Positions 21,660 through 32,429 of a stretch of DNA of 64,000 nucleotides are shown here, piece after piece (positions within the stretch are counted from its first letter, which is position 1; each line of letters begins with the position of its first letter). The DNA is from Nocardia nova NBRC 15556 (GTDB taxonomy: Bacteria; Actinomycetota; Actinomycetes; Mycobacteriales; Mycobacteriaceae): the NCBI RefSeq assembly GCF_001613005.1, contig NZ_BDBN01000039.1, positions 1 to 64,000 on the forward strand. The letters run 5' to 3'. Position numbers and translations under genes: made by a program. Below the pieces are notes generated by a model. That model made no database searches and was not told where the DNA came from. It was given only the letters and a program-made list of their open reading frames with translations.

Positions 21660-23906
21660 ATGAGAATCGATCGCATTACCGCAGCTTCACAGCCGATGGC
21701 GAGTCCGTCGAAGCCCGGCATTTCGCCGATACGCCGCCGGCTCTTTCTTTTCCTGTTTCTCTCGGTGCTGGCCGTCCTCGCACCGCCTGGCATGATCGGA
21801 ATGGCGCGGGCGCAACCCGGTACCGATACCGGAGACGACAGTTCGTCCGTGGATGCCGTCAGTTGGATGCAGATACACGATTCCACCGGGGCCCCGCTGG
21901 CGAACTATCAATTCGCCACGAAAGACCCCGGAATACTGCATCCCGGCACCACGGTGTTGTGGTCGGCTCTCGGGTTCGAACTGATCCTGTACGTCGTCAT
22001 CATGACGACCGCCATATGGCTCATCGGCATGGCCCTCAGCTTCAAATGGCTGGATATGCTGGCAAACCCGCTGCGCGGGCTGGCCTCCGCACTCACCGAA
22101 CAGCTTGCGACTCCGATGATGCTCGTCACCGCGGCAACCATCGGCGCACTCGTCGTGGCCTGGTTCGTCGTGCGCGGATTCCATTCCAAAGCCACGTCAC
22201 AAGCGGTCACGATGATTCTCATCGGCATAGCCGGACCGTTCTTCCTGGCGAACCCGCTGGCCGATGTCCTCTCCTCCGACGGACTGATGGCCCAGGGCCG
22301 CGACCTCGGCATTGCCGTGGTAGCGGGCCTGCAAGGCCGATCCATGCCCGCGGCCGGTGAATTCGTGAAGAACATCCAGAGCGGCCTGGCGGACAACTTG
22401 GTACGCAAGCCGGTGCAGGTATGGAATTTCGGACATGTCATCGACGGCAATTCCGCGTGCCGGAACGCGTGGACCGCCGGAATCACGGCCGGCAGCAAGA
22501 ATCTGCTGCACTCGGGCCTGGAGAACTGTCATGACATGGATGCGATCCACCGCATCGACCATCCGACGATGTCGCAGGTCGGTACCGGCCTGGTGCTGAT
22601 CCTCTGCGGCTTGATAACAATCCTGTTCGGCGTCTACATGGCACTCAAAATCATGCGCACGGCGTTCGACGCCATCTACTACGCGTTCATGACGATATTC
22701 GGGTTCGCCGCCGGCGGATTCATATACGGACCCACCCAGACGCATCTGGTGCGAAGTCTCGTGCATTCCTTCGTGTCCGGATTCAAAATGGTGGCCTTCA
22801 TTATATTTCTCGGGATATATCTCGTCCTTCTCGGCGGCCTGTTCGACCAGGCGCAGGGCCAGGTGTTCGCGGTTCTGATAATCGTCGTGTGTGTCGAGAT
22901 CATCGCGATCACGCAGCTGCGCCGCCTCGATTTCAACCTGGACAGAGGAAACGACTGGATCGCCAACCGATTCGCACTCGCGACCCAGGGTGGCTTCGCC
23001 ACGGGGGCCGGGGGAAAGACCGCCCTCGGCATGCCCGGTGGCGGATCCGGCGGGCATTCTCCGACGAAGCTTTTGACCACCGTGGCGGCCCTGAACACCT
23101 TGAACTCGTCACCGATCGCCGCCTGGGCCGCCGGGCGCACCATGGGACCGCTGAATCCGTTCGCGCTACGGCGCAAGCGCGCGGATCTGGCGAATATGGA
23201 CAGCGCGCCCCTGAACCGCGAGGGTGCGCAATGGCTCCAGCTGAACCGGCTGAACTGGCGCGAGAAGGCGCTCGCGCGCGCCGGCGGCGACGGTTTGGAG
23301 TCGACCCTCGGCGTGGCCAACGCGCTGGACGGGTTGACCGACAGCCGGGTGCCGGATCTGTACCTCGCTCCCACCCTTTTGGCGACCGGAGCCACCGATC
23401 AGGGAGTCATCGACGCGCTGCGGGCATTGGCCGTGCAGAAGGCGAGCCTCCGGGACGCGTCGCCGTACGGGTTCGCCCCGCTGCAAAAGGCGCTCGCCGC
23501 GTCGATGGCCGTCGACAACCACGTCGGCGATCGCGCGCACGAGGCTTTCTCCGCGCAGGCGGTGGTGGCCGCGGCCAACTTCAGGCGCCACGCCAACGCT
23601 CCCGAGGACGGCGCCGCGATCGATCACAATTTCGTGCGGCTGGTCGAGCGATCCTGGGACTCCGAGACGGCGATACGCCGGATCACTCCGGACCAGTGGA
23701 ACAATGCCGGTCGCGACACCCGCTACTACATCGGCAACCGATTGGCCGAGAACCACCTGGCGATCGCGGAGAGATATCACCGGTCGGTGGTGACCAACGA
23801 CCCCGCGTTGGAGCAGCACAGGCGCCAGTTGCGGGAATCCGCACGCCGGATCACCAATCTGCACCATCTCAAGCCCGAGATGGGCGCCGATCCCTGGCAG
23901 CCGTGA
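21660..23906 (+). CDS. large polytopic membrane protein, VirB6/TrbL-like candidate
   Basis: About 748 residues from ATG 21660 (a TTG at 21648 and an ATG at 21696 are alternatives; GGAAG lies 12 bases before 21660). Residues 10-40 form a signal or first helix (RRLFLFLFLSVLAVLAPPGM), followed by about seven further membrane helices to residue 420, with a glycine-rich FAAGGFIYGPTQTHLV loop. The last 320 residues are hydrophilic, Ala/Arg/Asn-rich and probably cytosolic. The layout resembles the VirB6/TrbL channel proteins of conjugative type IV secretion systems of actinobacteria, but I see no other conjugation gene nearby. Function is therefore a suggestion only. Confidence 0.6.
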   Translation: MRIDRITAASQPMASPSKPGISPIRRRLFLFLFLSVLAVLAPPGMIGMARAQPGTDTGDDSSSVDAVSWMQIHDSTGAPLANYQFATKDPGILHPGTTVLWSALGFELILYVVIMTTAIWLIGMALSFKWLDMLANPLRGLASALTEQLATPMMLVTAATIGALVVAWFVVRGFHSKATSQAVTMILIGIAGPFFLANPLADVLSSDGLMAQGRDLGIAVVAGLQGRSMPAAGEFVKNIQSGLADNLVRKPVQVWNFGHVIDGNSACRNAWTAGITAGSKNLLHSGLENCHDMDAIHRIDHPTMSQVGTGLVLILCGLITILFGVYMALKIMRTAFDAIYYAFMTIFGFAAGGFIYGPTQTHLVRSLVHSFVSGFKMVAFIIFLGIYLVLLGGLFDQAQGQVFAVLIIVVCVEIIAITQLRRLDFNLDRGNDWIANRFALATQGGFATGAGGKTALGMPGGGSGGHSPTKLLTTVAALNTLNSSPIAAWAAGRTMGPLNPFALRRKRADLANMDSAPLNREGAQWLQLNRLNWREKALARAGGDGLESTLGVANALDGLTDSRVPDLYLAPTLLATGATDQGVIDALRALAVQKASLRDASPYGFAPLQKALAASMAVDNHVGDRAHEAFSAQAVVAAANFRRHANAPEDGAAIDHNFVRLVERSWDSETAIRRITPDQWNNAGRDTRYYIGNRLAENHLAIAERYHRSVVTNDPALEQHRRQLRESARRITNLHHLKPEMGADPWQP

Positions 23907-23908
23907 CG

Positions 23909-24904
23909 CTACGGCTCCGGCCGTGGAGACACTTCCGGTCCGGTGCCGGGGCGTCGCGTGGCCGAATGACGCTTCGGGGCCGGGTCGGGGGCGGCGGAGG
24001 TGGTCGGCAAGGGGCCGGCGGGGTGGTCGGTGGTCGGGTGGAAGGCGTGGTCACCCACCCGGGCAGGATCGACCATATGCGCGACGAACAGGCGCGCCGC
24101 CGGAGTCGGGGTGCCGGTCGTCACCGCATGCCACGGCCGGTCCAGCGGTGTTCCCTCGACCGGCACGACGACCAGATTGCCTTGCGCCACATCGGCTTCC
24201 ACCGCGTCGCTGTGAATCAGCGTGATCCCCAGCCCTTCCCGGGCGGCGGCCAGGACGGCGCCGTGGGTGCCGAGGGTGAGGGCGGGTGGGCGGATCTGCA
24301 GCCGATCCAGCAGGGCCAATGTGGTGTCCCTGGTGCCCGAGCCGGGGCCGCGCAACAGCCAGGTCGTGGTGCGCGGATCGTGGGATCGTCCCGGCGCTCC
24401 CACCACGACCAGGCGGCTGGGCCGGCGCGCCCGCACCACCAGTCCGGTGTCGCGCGGCGGACGCCCGGCGATCACGAGATCGGTTTCGTGGTGCTGTAAT
24501 TCGATGAACAGCAGATCGCGCGGGTGGATCGACAGACCCAGTTCGATCTCGGGGTAGCGGTCGCGAAACGACACCAGCAGCCGCAGCAGCACGTATTCCC
24601 CGGCGGTCGCCACCACCCCGATACGCAACCGCCCCGTTTCGGCGCGGCGGACCGCGGCATGCGCCTCTTTCATCAAACCCAGGATGCTGCGGCAGTATTC
24701 GGCATAGACCCGCCCCGCCTCGGTGAGTGCGATACCGCGTCCGGATTTCGCGATCAGTTTCGCGCCGAGCTGCTTTTCGATATGTGCCACCGCCGCCGAT
24801 GCGGCCGCCTCGGTGATGTGCAGTTGCGCAGCGGCGCGCCGAATGCTGTTGTGCCGGGCCACAGCCAGGAACGTTTCCATTCGGACCGCACTCACCGTTC
24901 CCAT
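23909..24904 (-). CDS. cbbR: LysR-family regulator of the RuBisCO operon
   Basis: A 331-residue LysR-type regulator. The N-terminal winged helix is METFLAVARHNSIRRAAAQL followed by HITEAAASAAVAHIEKQLG, then a two-lobed effector domain (LRIGVVATAGEYVLLRLLV onward). The last 50 residues are a Pro/Thr/Arg-rich tail. It is transcribed divergently from cbbL, the standard position of CbbR, which usually activates cbb genes in response to metabolites such as RuBP or NADPH. The symbol is based on position and family together. It ends two bases from the convergent membrane-protein gene. Confidence 0.87.
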   Translation of the reverse strand: MGTVSAVRMETFLAVARHNSIRRAAAQLHITEAAASAAVAHIEKQLGAKLIAKSGRGIALTEAGRVYAEYCRSILGLMKEAHAAVRRAETGRLRIGVVATAGEYVLLRLLVSFRDRYPEIELGLSIHPRDLLFIELQHHETDLVIAGRPPRDTGLVVRARRPSRLVVVGAPGRSHDPRTTTWLLRGPGSGTRDTTLALLDRLQIRPPALTLGTHGAVLAAAREGLGITLIHSDAVEADVAQGNLVVVPVEGTPLDRPWHAVTTGTPTPAARLFVAHMVDPARVGDHAFHPTTDHPAGPLPTTSAAPDPAPKRHSATRRPGTGPEVSPRPEP

Positions 24905-24921
24905 CTACAGACGGTAGCAAA

Positions 24922-24939
24922 CTCAACGATTCGGTTGAG
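24922..24939. promoter_or_regulatory. inverted repeat in the cbbR-cbbL intergenic region
   Basis: Perfect arms CTCAAC and GTTGAG are separated by six bases, 18 bases upstream of the cbbR start in the 192-bp divergent region. Position and symmetry suit a LysR-type binding site for autoregulation and cbbL activation. Binding itself is inference. Confidence 0.5.
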
Positions 24940-25033
24940 CGAGACCGGAAACAATCGAATTGTCCTCGCCGGGCGGTGCCCGCATCCTGAATCTGCGCAC
25001 TCGCCGCACCATCCCAAGAGGTGTCGCAGGTGA

Positions 25034-26539
<1,506 letters not shown>

Positions 26540-26580
26540 CCGCCCGGCCCGATCGACCCGACGACACACAAGGAGACGCA

Positions 26581-27003
26581 ATGCATCTGCGTCAAGGGAC
26601 GTTCTCCCATCTGCCCGACCTGACCGATACCGAAATCGGCGCTCAGATCCGCTATGCGCTGCTCAACAACTGGCCCGTCTCGATCGAGTACACCGACGAT
26701 CCGCATCCACGCAACGTCTACTGGGAGATGTGGGGGTTGCCGCTGTTCGACCTCGACGAACCCGACGGTGTGCTCGCCGAGGTGAACGCCTGCCGTTCGA
26801 CGTTCCCGCACCACTACATCCGCGTCAACGCCTACGACGCGAGTTACGGCAGGCAGACGACCGCACTGAGTTTCCTGGTGCAGCGGCCCGCCGACGAACC
26901 GGGCTTCCTGGTGGTACGCACCGAGACCGAGGATCGCCGGCAGCACTACGGCCTGCGGTCCTACGCCACCGACGTGCCCGCGGGCGCGCGCTACCGGGAC
27001 TGA
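26581..27003 (+). CDS. cbbS: RuBisCO small subunit
   Basis: 140 residues. The body has the conserved [19 protein letters not shown] and [12 protein letters not shown] segments, and the protein continues about 35 residues beyond the core ([20 protein letters not shown]), the C-terminal beta-hairpin extension that characterises red-type small subunits. It follows cbbL by 41 bp with AAGGAGA six bases before ATG. Confidence 0.96.
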   Translation: MHLRQGTFSHLPDLTDTEIGAQIRYALLNNWPVSIEYTDDPHPRNVYWEMWGLPLFDLDEPDGVLAEVNACRSTFPHHYIRVNAYDASYGRQTTALSFLVQRPADEPGFLVVRTETEDRRQHYGLRSYATDVPAGARYRD

Positions 27004-27028
27004 GGCGATGGTGGACGGGAGGCCGGCG

Positions 27029-28057
27029 ATGTCCGGCGGCACACCGGGCAGCGGATCGGGATTCCGGATGTACCGGCCCGGGGCGAGCGGTGCGGGTGCG
27101 AATCACATCGAGCCGCCCGCGGATCCCGACCCGTCGGAAATCACGCTGGCCGACGACGCGACCGTCGATCTGTCGACGGATCTGGCCGGTAAGAACGTCG
27201 AGGACACCCTGGCCCGCCTCGATGCGGAACTGATCGGGCTGGCCACGGTCAAGCAGCGGGTGCGCGAGATCGCGGCGTTGCTGCTGATCGACCGGGCCCG
27301 GCAGCGGTTCGGATTGCAGGCCGACCGTCCCACCATGCATATGAGTTTCACCGGCGGTCCCGGCACCGGGAAGACGACGGTCGCCCTGCGGATGGCGGAG
27401 ATGCTGCATGCCCTCGGCTACATCCGGAAACCGAAGGTGCACACGGTGACCCGTGACGACCTGGTGGGCCAGTTCATCGGCCACACCGCCCCCAAGACCA
27501 AGGAGGCACTGGCCAAAGCGGCGGGGGGAGTGCTGTTCATCGACGAGGCCTATTACCTGTTCCGGCCGGAGAACGAGCGGGACTACGGACAGGAGGTCAT
27601 CGAGATCCTGCTGCAGGAGATGGAGACCGAACGTTCCAGCCTGGTGGTGATCTTCGCCGGATATCCGGACCGGATGGAGACGTTCTTCTCCGCGAATCCC
27701 GGTTTGTCCTCGCGGGTGGCCCACCACATCGAATTCCCGGACTACACGCGCGAGGAACTGCTGGCGATCGCGGAAGTGATGGTGGCACAGCAGAATTTCC
27801 GGTTCGGCGATTCGGCGGCAGCGGCCTTCGACGACTACCTGGATGCGCGGATGGCGCGGCCGCGGTTCGCGAATGCGCGCAGTGTCCGCAACGCCGTGGA
27901 CCGGTGCCGGCTGCGCCAGGCCAATCGGCTCGTGCAGGAGCATCGCCCGCTCGGCAAGGCCGATCTGATGACGCTGACGGCCGAAGACATCTACGGCAGC
28001 AGCGTTTTCGGCGATGGTGCGCGTGCCGCGGAGGAGGTGGCATGCCCGACGGAATGA
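27029..28057 (+). CDS. cbbX: AAA+ RuBisCO activase CbbX
   Basis: CbbX uses ATP to pull on the large-subunit C terminus and free RuBisCO from inhibitory sugar phosphates. Walker A (FTGGPGTGKTTVALRMAEML) and Walker B (GGVLFIDEAYYLF) are clear, with the downstream sensor arginines (SRVAHHIEFPDY). I prefer ATG 27029, which has GGGAGG six bases upstream; ATG 27008 would add seven residues. The first 45 residues are a Gly/Pro-rich leader. The stop overlaps cbbF by 16 bases, indicating co-translation. Confidence 0.95.
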   Translation: MSGGTPGSGSGFRMYRPGASGAGANHIEPPADPDPSEITLADDATVDLSTDLAGKNVEDTLARLDAELIGLATVKQRVREIAALLLIDRARQRFGLQADRPTMHMSFTGGPGTGKTTVALRMAEMLHALGYIRKPKVHTVTRDDLVGQFIGHTAPKTKEALAKAAGGVLFIDEAYYLFRPENERDYGQEVIEILLQEMETERSSLVVIFAGYPDRMETFFSANPGLSSRVAHHIEFPDYTREELLAIAEVMVAQQNFRFGDSAAAAFDDYLDARMARPRFANARSVRNAVDRCRLRQANRLVQEHRPLGKADLMTLTAEDIYGSSVFGDGARAAEEVACPTE

Positions 28058-29118
28058 AAACCCTCACCCGCTACACGATCGAACAGGAACATCGGCATCC
28101 CGGTTCTTCCGGGGAATTCTCCGCGCTGCTCAATGTGGTGTCCACCGCGGCGAAGATCATCGCCAATCAGGTGACCCGCGGTCGCATCGTGGGCGCGCTC
28201 GGCGCAACCGACGGCACGGATCCGCCGGTGAGCCTGCATCGGCGCATGGACGCCATCGCCAACGACATCATGGTGGAGCAATCCGAATCGAGCGGGCCGT
28301 TGTCGGCGCTGCTGTCGGAACAGATGAACGGATTCCATCCGGTGCCGGGGGAGGTGCGCCGAGGCAAATACATGCTGGCCTTCGATCCCCTGGACGGCTC
28401 CTCGAATATCGACGTGAACCTGCCGGTCGGCACGATATTCAGTGTGCTGCGCGCACCGGAGGACGGGCGGGCGCCGCAGGCGGCGGATTTTCTGCAACCG
28501 GGCGTACGGCAGGTGTGCGCGGGATTCACGCTGTACGGCCCGGCGACGATGCTGGTTCTCACCACCGGCAGCGGAGTCGACGGATTCACTCTCGATCGGG
28601 AGATCGGCGCCTTCGTCCTCACTCATCCCCGCATGCGCATTCCGGAGGACACCTCGGGATTCGCGATCAATGCCGCCAACGAGCGGTTCTGGCAGCGCCC
28701 GGTGCGGCGTTATGTGCACGAATGTCTCGACGGGGTGGAGGGGCCGCGGTCGCGCGACTTCAATATGCGCTGGGTGGCGTCGCTGGTCGCCGACGCCTTC
28801 CATATCCTCACCCGCGGCGGGGTCTACCTGTATCCGTACGACACCCGCGATCCCGGCCGGCCGGGGCGGGTCTCGCTGCTCTACGGCGCCAATCCCATCG
28901 CCTTTGTCATCGAACAGGCCGGCGGTGCCGCGACCACCGGCCATGAACGGGTGCTCGAGGTGATTCCCGAGCACCTGCATCAGCAGATCCCGCTGGTTTT
29001 CGGATCGCTCAACGAGGTGCGCCGGATCGAGCGCTATCACCGTGAACCCGATGCCGGGCCACCGTTCGACGCGTCGTTGTTCGGCACCCGCACCCTGTTC
29101 CGACCGGCGCGCCATTGA
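28042..29118 (+). CDS. cbbF: class I fructose-1,6-bisphosphatase
   Basis: Hydrolyses fructose-1,6-bisphosphate (and in some autotrophs sedoheptulose-1,7-bisphosphate) in regeneration of RuBP. Motifs: the metal-binding LAFDPLDGSSNIDVN, and TRGGVYLYPYDTRDP plus LLYGANPIAFVIEQAGG towards the end. It is 358 residues from ATG 28042, which has GGAGG six bases upstream; a second in-frame ATG at 28054 is less likely. Many actinobacteria use class II GlpX for gluconeogenesis, so this class I enzyme probably serves the Calvin cycle. Confidence 0.94.
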   Translation: MPDGMKTLTRYTIEQEHRHPGSSGEFSALLNVVSTAAKIIANQVTRGRIVGALGATDGTDPPVSLHRRMDAIANDIMVEQSESSGPLSALLSEQMNGFHPVPGEVRRGKYMLAFDPLDGSSNIDVNLPVGTIFSVLRAPEDGRAPQAADFLQPGVRQVCAGFTLYGPATMLVLTTGSGVDGFTLDREIGAFVLTHPRMRIPEDTSGFAINAANERFWQRPVRRYVHECLDGVEGPRSRDFNMRWVASLVADAFHILTRGGVYLYPYDTRDPGRPGRVSLLYGANPIAFVIEQAGGAATTGHERVLEVIPEHLHQQIPLVFGSLNEVRRIERYHREPDAGPPFDASLFGTRTLFRPARH

Positions 29119-29144
29119 ACGCCGGCTGATCGAATCGAGACGTC

Positions 29145-30023
29145 ATGTCGCGCAAGCATCCCGTGGTCGCCATTACCGGTTCCTCCGGCGCCGGAACGAC
29201 CAGTGTCACCCGGACCTTCCAGGAGATCTTCCGGCGGGAGGGCATCAATGCCGCGATCGTGGAGGGGGATTCGTTCCATCGCTACGATCGCGGCCAAATG
29301 CAGGCGGCGATGGCCGAGGCCGAAGCCGATCTGAACCTGCATTTCTCGCATTTCGGCCCGGAGGCCAATCTGCTCACCGAACTGGAAAGCCTCTTTCGCG
29401 ATTACGGCCAGTCCGGCGTCGGCCTGGTACGCAAATATCTGCACGACGAGACCGAGGCCAAACCCTACGGACTGGAACCGGGCACGTTCACGCCGTGGGA
29501 GGAACTCGCCCCCGGCAGCGACCTGCTGTTCTACGAGGGGTTGCACGGCGCCGCGGTCACCGGCACCGTCGATGTGGCGCGTTACGCGGATCTGCTGGTG
29601 GGTGTGGTGCCCATCGTGAACCTGGAATGGATTCAGAAGGTCATTCGTGACAAGACCGAGCGAGGCTATTCCAGCGAGGCGGTGATCGATACGATCCTGC
29701 GGCGCATGCCCGACTACGTGAAGTACATCTGCCCGCAGTTCTCGCGCACGTACGTCAATTTTCAACGGGTGCCGACCGTGGACACCTCGAATCCGTTCAC
29801 CGCCCGCAGCATTCCGACCGCCGACGAGAGTTTCGTCGTGATCCGTTTCGCCGATCCGAAGGTGATCGATTTCCCGTATCTGCTGTCGATGCTGCACGAT
29901 TCGTTCATGTCGCGCCCGAACTGCATCGTGGTGCCGGGCGGCAAGATGGATCTGGCGATGCAGCTGATCTTCACCCCGCTCATTCTGCGGTTGATGGACA
30001 AGCGACCCGGCCCGCGCGCATAA
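29145..30023 (+). CDS. cbbP: phosphoribulokinase, class I
   Basis: Phosphorylates ribulose-5-phosphate to RuBP, the committed step feeding RuBisCO. The 292-residue protein has the bacterial PRK P-loop ITGSSGAGTTSVT, the EGDSFHRYD catalytic region, and FYEGLHGAAVTGTVDVARY. The length matches the proteobacterial-type octameric kinase. It ends the cbb run, 26 bp after cbbF. No aldolase or transketolase gene follows in this window. Confidence 0.95.
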   Translation: MSRKHPVVAITGSSGAGTTSVTRTFQEIFRREGINAAIVEGDSFHRYDRGQMQAAMAEAEADLNLHFSHFGPEANLLTELESLFRDYGQSGVGLVRKYLHDETEAKPYGLEPGTFTPWEELAPGSDLLFYEGLHGAAVTGTVDVARYADLLVGVVPIVNLEWIQKVIRDKTERGYSSEAVIDTILRRMPDYVKYICPQFSRTYVNFQRVPTVDTSNPFTARSIPTADESFVVIRFADPKVIDFPYLLSMLHDSFMSRPNCIVVPGGKMDLAMQLIFTPLILRLMDKRPGPRA

Positions 30024-30088
30024 CCCGGCCACGAATATCGTTGTTTCGGCGCTCGCGCACACGCATCGGCCGGAGTTGAATCGACGGT

Positions 30089-30934
30089 ATGTGGTCGATG
30101 AATCTGAGCGCCACGACGGCCGTGGCGCGCCGGGGTTCACCGGGTTCCTGGTCCGGGCCGCTCCGGCAGGTGATCGGCGAATTCGCCGATATCGAAATCG
30201 TGGATCGATCGATGACGCTGGCGGCCAAGATCTTCACCTGCGTGCTGCCCGTGATCATCGCCGGGTCCGTCTTCTCCCAGCTGGATCTCGCGACCCGCGC
30301 GATCGATGACCAGCTGGGCCTGGACCGGGCGACGTTCCGGTCCGCCTTCGGTGTCGTCGCGGCAAGCGATCCGACATTCGCCGCGTTCGGGGTCGTCGGG
30401 TTGCTGATGGTCGTGATCAGCGGCGCCTCGTTCGCCAAAACCCTCGCCCGGATCTACGGCAAGCTGTGGGATGTGCCGGCGATCGGTTTGCGCGATGCCT
30501 GGCGTTGGCCGGTGGTCCTGCTCGTCGTCGCATTCTCGGCGGCGACCATCGGGGCCGTGCGCGAACTCGCCGGACTGCGCTACTTCGGGCTGCCTCTCAC
30601 CGTCGGCGGCGAGTTGCTGGTGTGGATGATCGTGTGGACCCTCTGCGCGTACCTGCTCACGCTGGGCAAGCTGCGCGGGCCGGCACTGTGGACGACCGGG
30701 GCACTGACAGCTGTCGGACTGACGGCGGTCCGGGCGGCGGGACGTCTGGTACTGCCGAAGATCACGGCGTCCGCGCAGGCCAAGTTCGGGCTGCTGGGCC
30801 CGGTGTTCACCGCCATCAGTTGGCTTTTCGTGCTGTCGCTGGTGGTGGTCGGGGCGGCGACGATCACCAAGGTGCTGATGCCCGGCCCGACGCGCATGGA
30901 GGCGGAGGGCGGCGAGCCGGCCGCCGAACGGTGA
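30089..30934 (+). CDS. YihY/BrkB-family integral membrane protein
   Basis: 281 residues with about six predicted membrane helices (AAKIFTCVLPVIIAGSVF, FAAFGVVGLLMVVISGASFA, AWRWPVVLLVVAFSAATIG, ELLVWMIVWTLCAYLLTL, and a final FTAISWLFVLSLVVVGAA). The layout fits the YihY/BrkB family, whose function is unsettled. It follows cbbP by 65 bp and may be read through from the cbb operon, but it is not known to be a carbon-fixation gene. Confidence 0.78.
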   Translation: MWSMNLSATTAVARRGSPGSWSGPLRQVIGEFADIEIVDRSMTLAAKIFTCVLPVIIAGSVFSQLDLATRAIDDQLGLDRATFRSAFGVVAASDPTFAAFGVVGLLMVVISGASFAKTLARIYGKLWDVPAIGLRDAWRWPVVLLVVAFSAATIGAVRELAGLRYFGLPLTVGGELLVWMIVWTLCAYLLTLGKLRGPALWTTGALTAVGLTAVRAAGRLVLPKITASAQAKFGLLGPVFTAISWLFVLSLVVVGAATITKVLMPGPTRMEAEGGEPAAER

Positions 30935-30937
30935 CGG

Positions 30938-31471
30938 CTATTTCATGGTGACGGAGATCGTCGCCTGATCGATCTGCACGTTCGACTCGATCGGATTGCC
31001 CTCCGCGTGGACGGAGATGCGCCCCTTGTCGATCCCCTCGTTCTGCAGGGCCGTGGCGACGTTGTTGCCCCGCGCCTCGGCGAGCGAGTCGGCCGCCCCG
31101 GAGTTCGAGTCGACGGCGTAGGTTTCGATCTTCACCGCGGTGTCGTTGCCTTTGAGCGGAAGCGCCACCGCTTTGATCGTGGCGACGTCGGTCGGGCTCA
31201 GATCGGAGCTGCCCTTGTCGAAGGTGATCGGCGCCGCGGACAGGACGCTGTTGATCGCGTTCTGCACCGCCTGCTGCGCGGAGTTGAGGGCCGAGCCGAC
31301 CACCGACGAGGCCGTGGTGGCGAGACTGCTTCGCATATCGGTGTGCTCGCCGTGCTCCGTGGTCGTGGTGACCGTGGCCGGACTGCTGTTGTTGTCCGAG
31401 GAACATGCGGCGATCGGAATCAGCGCTGCCGCACCGGTCGCCAGCACTGCTACCGCCTTGACGAGTTTCAT
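30938..31471 (-). CDS. lipoprotein with OmpA-like domain
   Basis: 177 residues with a signal peptide ending in the lipobox IAAC, a Ser/Thr/Asn spacer, and a C-terminal OmpA-like fold: ITFDKGSSDLSPTDVATIK, then AEARGNNVATALQNEGI. OmpA-like domains bind peptidoglycan or, in mycobacteria, sit in envelope proteins. It is the last gene of a three-gene minus-strand cluster with the SHOCT and DUF6325-type genes. Confidence 0.78.
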   Translation of the reverse strand: MKLVKAVAVLATGAAALIPIAACSSDNNSSPATVTTTTEHGEHTDMRSSLATTASSVVGSALNSAQQAVQNAINSVLSAAPITFDKGSSDLSPTDVATIKAVALPLKGNDTAVKIETYAVDSNSGAADSLAEARGNNVATALQNEGIDKGRISVHAEGNPIESNVQIDQATISVTMK

Positions 31472-31509
31472 GCTGCTTCTCCTGATCTCCGTGTGGTGGC
31501 GCCCGGTGG

Positions 31510-31776
31510 TCACGACGCGAGAATGCGCGCCTTCTCCGATTCGAATTCCTGCTCGGTGAGCACCCCCTGGGCTTTCAACTCGCCCAATTGCTTCAGGGCG
31601 GCGATGCGGTCGGTGCCCCCGCCGCTCGGTGCGGGCGGCGGCGGTTGTTGCTGGTACTGATACTCCTCCTGCGCGGCCCAGCGCTGGCCCTGACGGCGCG
31701 ACACGCGATTGGATACGGCCGTGGCCGTTCCGGCGACCACCGCGGTGCGGGCGACGCCACGAAGTAGTCCGGGCAT
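31510..31776 (-). CDS. small SHOCT-domain protein
   Basis: 88 residues. The N-terminal half is a short hydrophobic segment followed by a Gln/Pro-rich linker; the C terminus is a SHOCT module (IAALKQLGELKAQGVLTEQEFESEKARIL), seen here as two halves joined by GVLTEQEF. SHOCT is a short oligomerisation motif. AAGGAGAAGC lies upstream of ATG. It lies between the OmpA-like and DUF6325-type genes and shares their likely transcript. Confidence 0.85.
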   Translation of the reverse strand: MPGLLRGVARTAVVAGTATAVSNRVSRRQGQRWAAQEEYQYQQQPPPPAPSGGGTDRIAALKQLGELKAQGVLTEQEFESEKARILAS

Positions 31777-31787
31777 GCTGCTTCTCC

Positions 31788-32252
31788 TTAGGTATCAGCC
31801 TCGAGTTTGTCGAGGGTCGAGAGGATGGCCTGCACCGGAATGCGACCGGACGCGACGAGTTCGGCGCCGTTGCGCCGCAACGCGACCGCCAGTGGGGCCG
31901 CCCACGCGTTCTCGTAGAGGAGGACCGCGGCCGAATGGCCGGGCTCCAAGGCGTTACCGGCTTCGCGCAGATCACCCTCGTCGAGCAACCCGGTCGCCGC
32001 CTCGGCGAACAGGGTCACATCCAGGTCTCCGGTCAACCCGACATCGGCGATGTCGATCCCGGTCAGCGAACCGTCGGCATCCTTGTGCACGAAGGCCAGA
32101 TCCAGGACTCGGATGACACCGCGGTCCACCAGATCTCGCAGCAGCGGCAACGCCGATCCGTCCGGTTGCCGGTCGGCGGGAAACTCGATGACGAGATAGT
32201 CGATCGGACCCATCTCGTCGATATCGGCAGCAGTGTTCACCGGATACCTCAT
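31788..32252 (-). CDS. DUF6325-family protein
   Basis: The core begins MGPIDYLVIEFP and continues RDLVDRGVIRVLDLAFVHKD, the usual beginning of this family of unknown function that often travels with SHOCT proteins in actinobacteria. Two starts are possible: ATG 32252 (GGAG very close upstream) and the family-like ATG 32213; the longer one is given. The protein is acidic, with LYENAWAAPLAVALRRNG near the end. Confidence 0.78.
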   Translation of the reverse strand: MRYPVNTAADIDEMGPIDYLVIEFPADRQPDGSALPLLRDLVDRGVIRVLDLAFVHKDADGSLTGIDIADVGLTGDLDVTLFAEAATGLLDEGDLREAGNALEPGHSAAVLLYENAWAAPLAVALRRNGAELVASGRIPVQAILSTLDKLEADT

Positions 32253-32429
32253 TTCTCCGACGCCTGACCCTCTGATACGAACCCTCTGAGACCTACCTCC
32301 ACCGCAACCCAGGTCCGGGCGGGTCGGCGACAGCGCGAACGCGGCCGGCGAGACGACCTGACATCTATGATTCGGTGCCGCCGGTCGCGCAGATACCACG
32401 GCCGCGCCCGTTACTCGCAGGAGCGCGCG

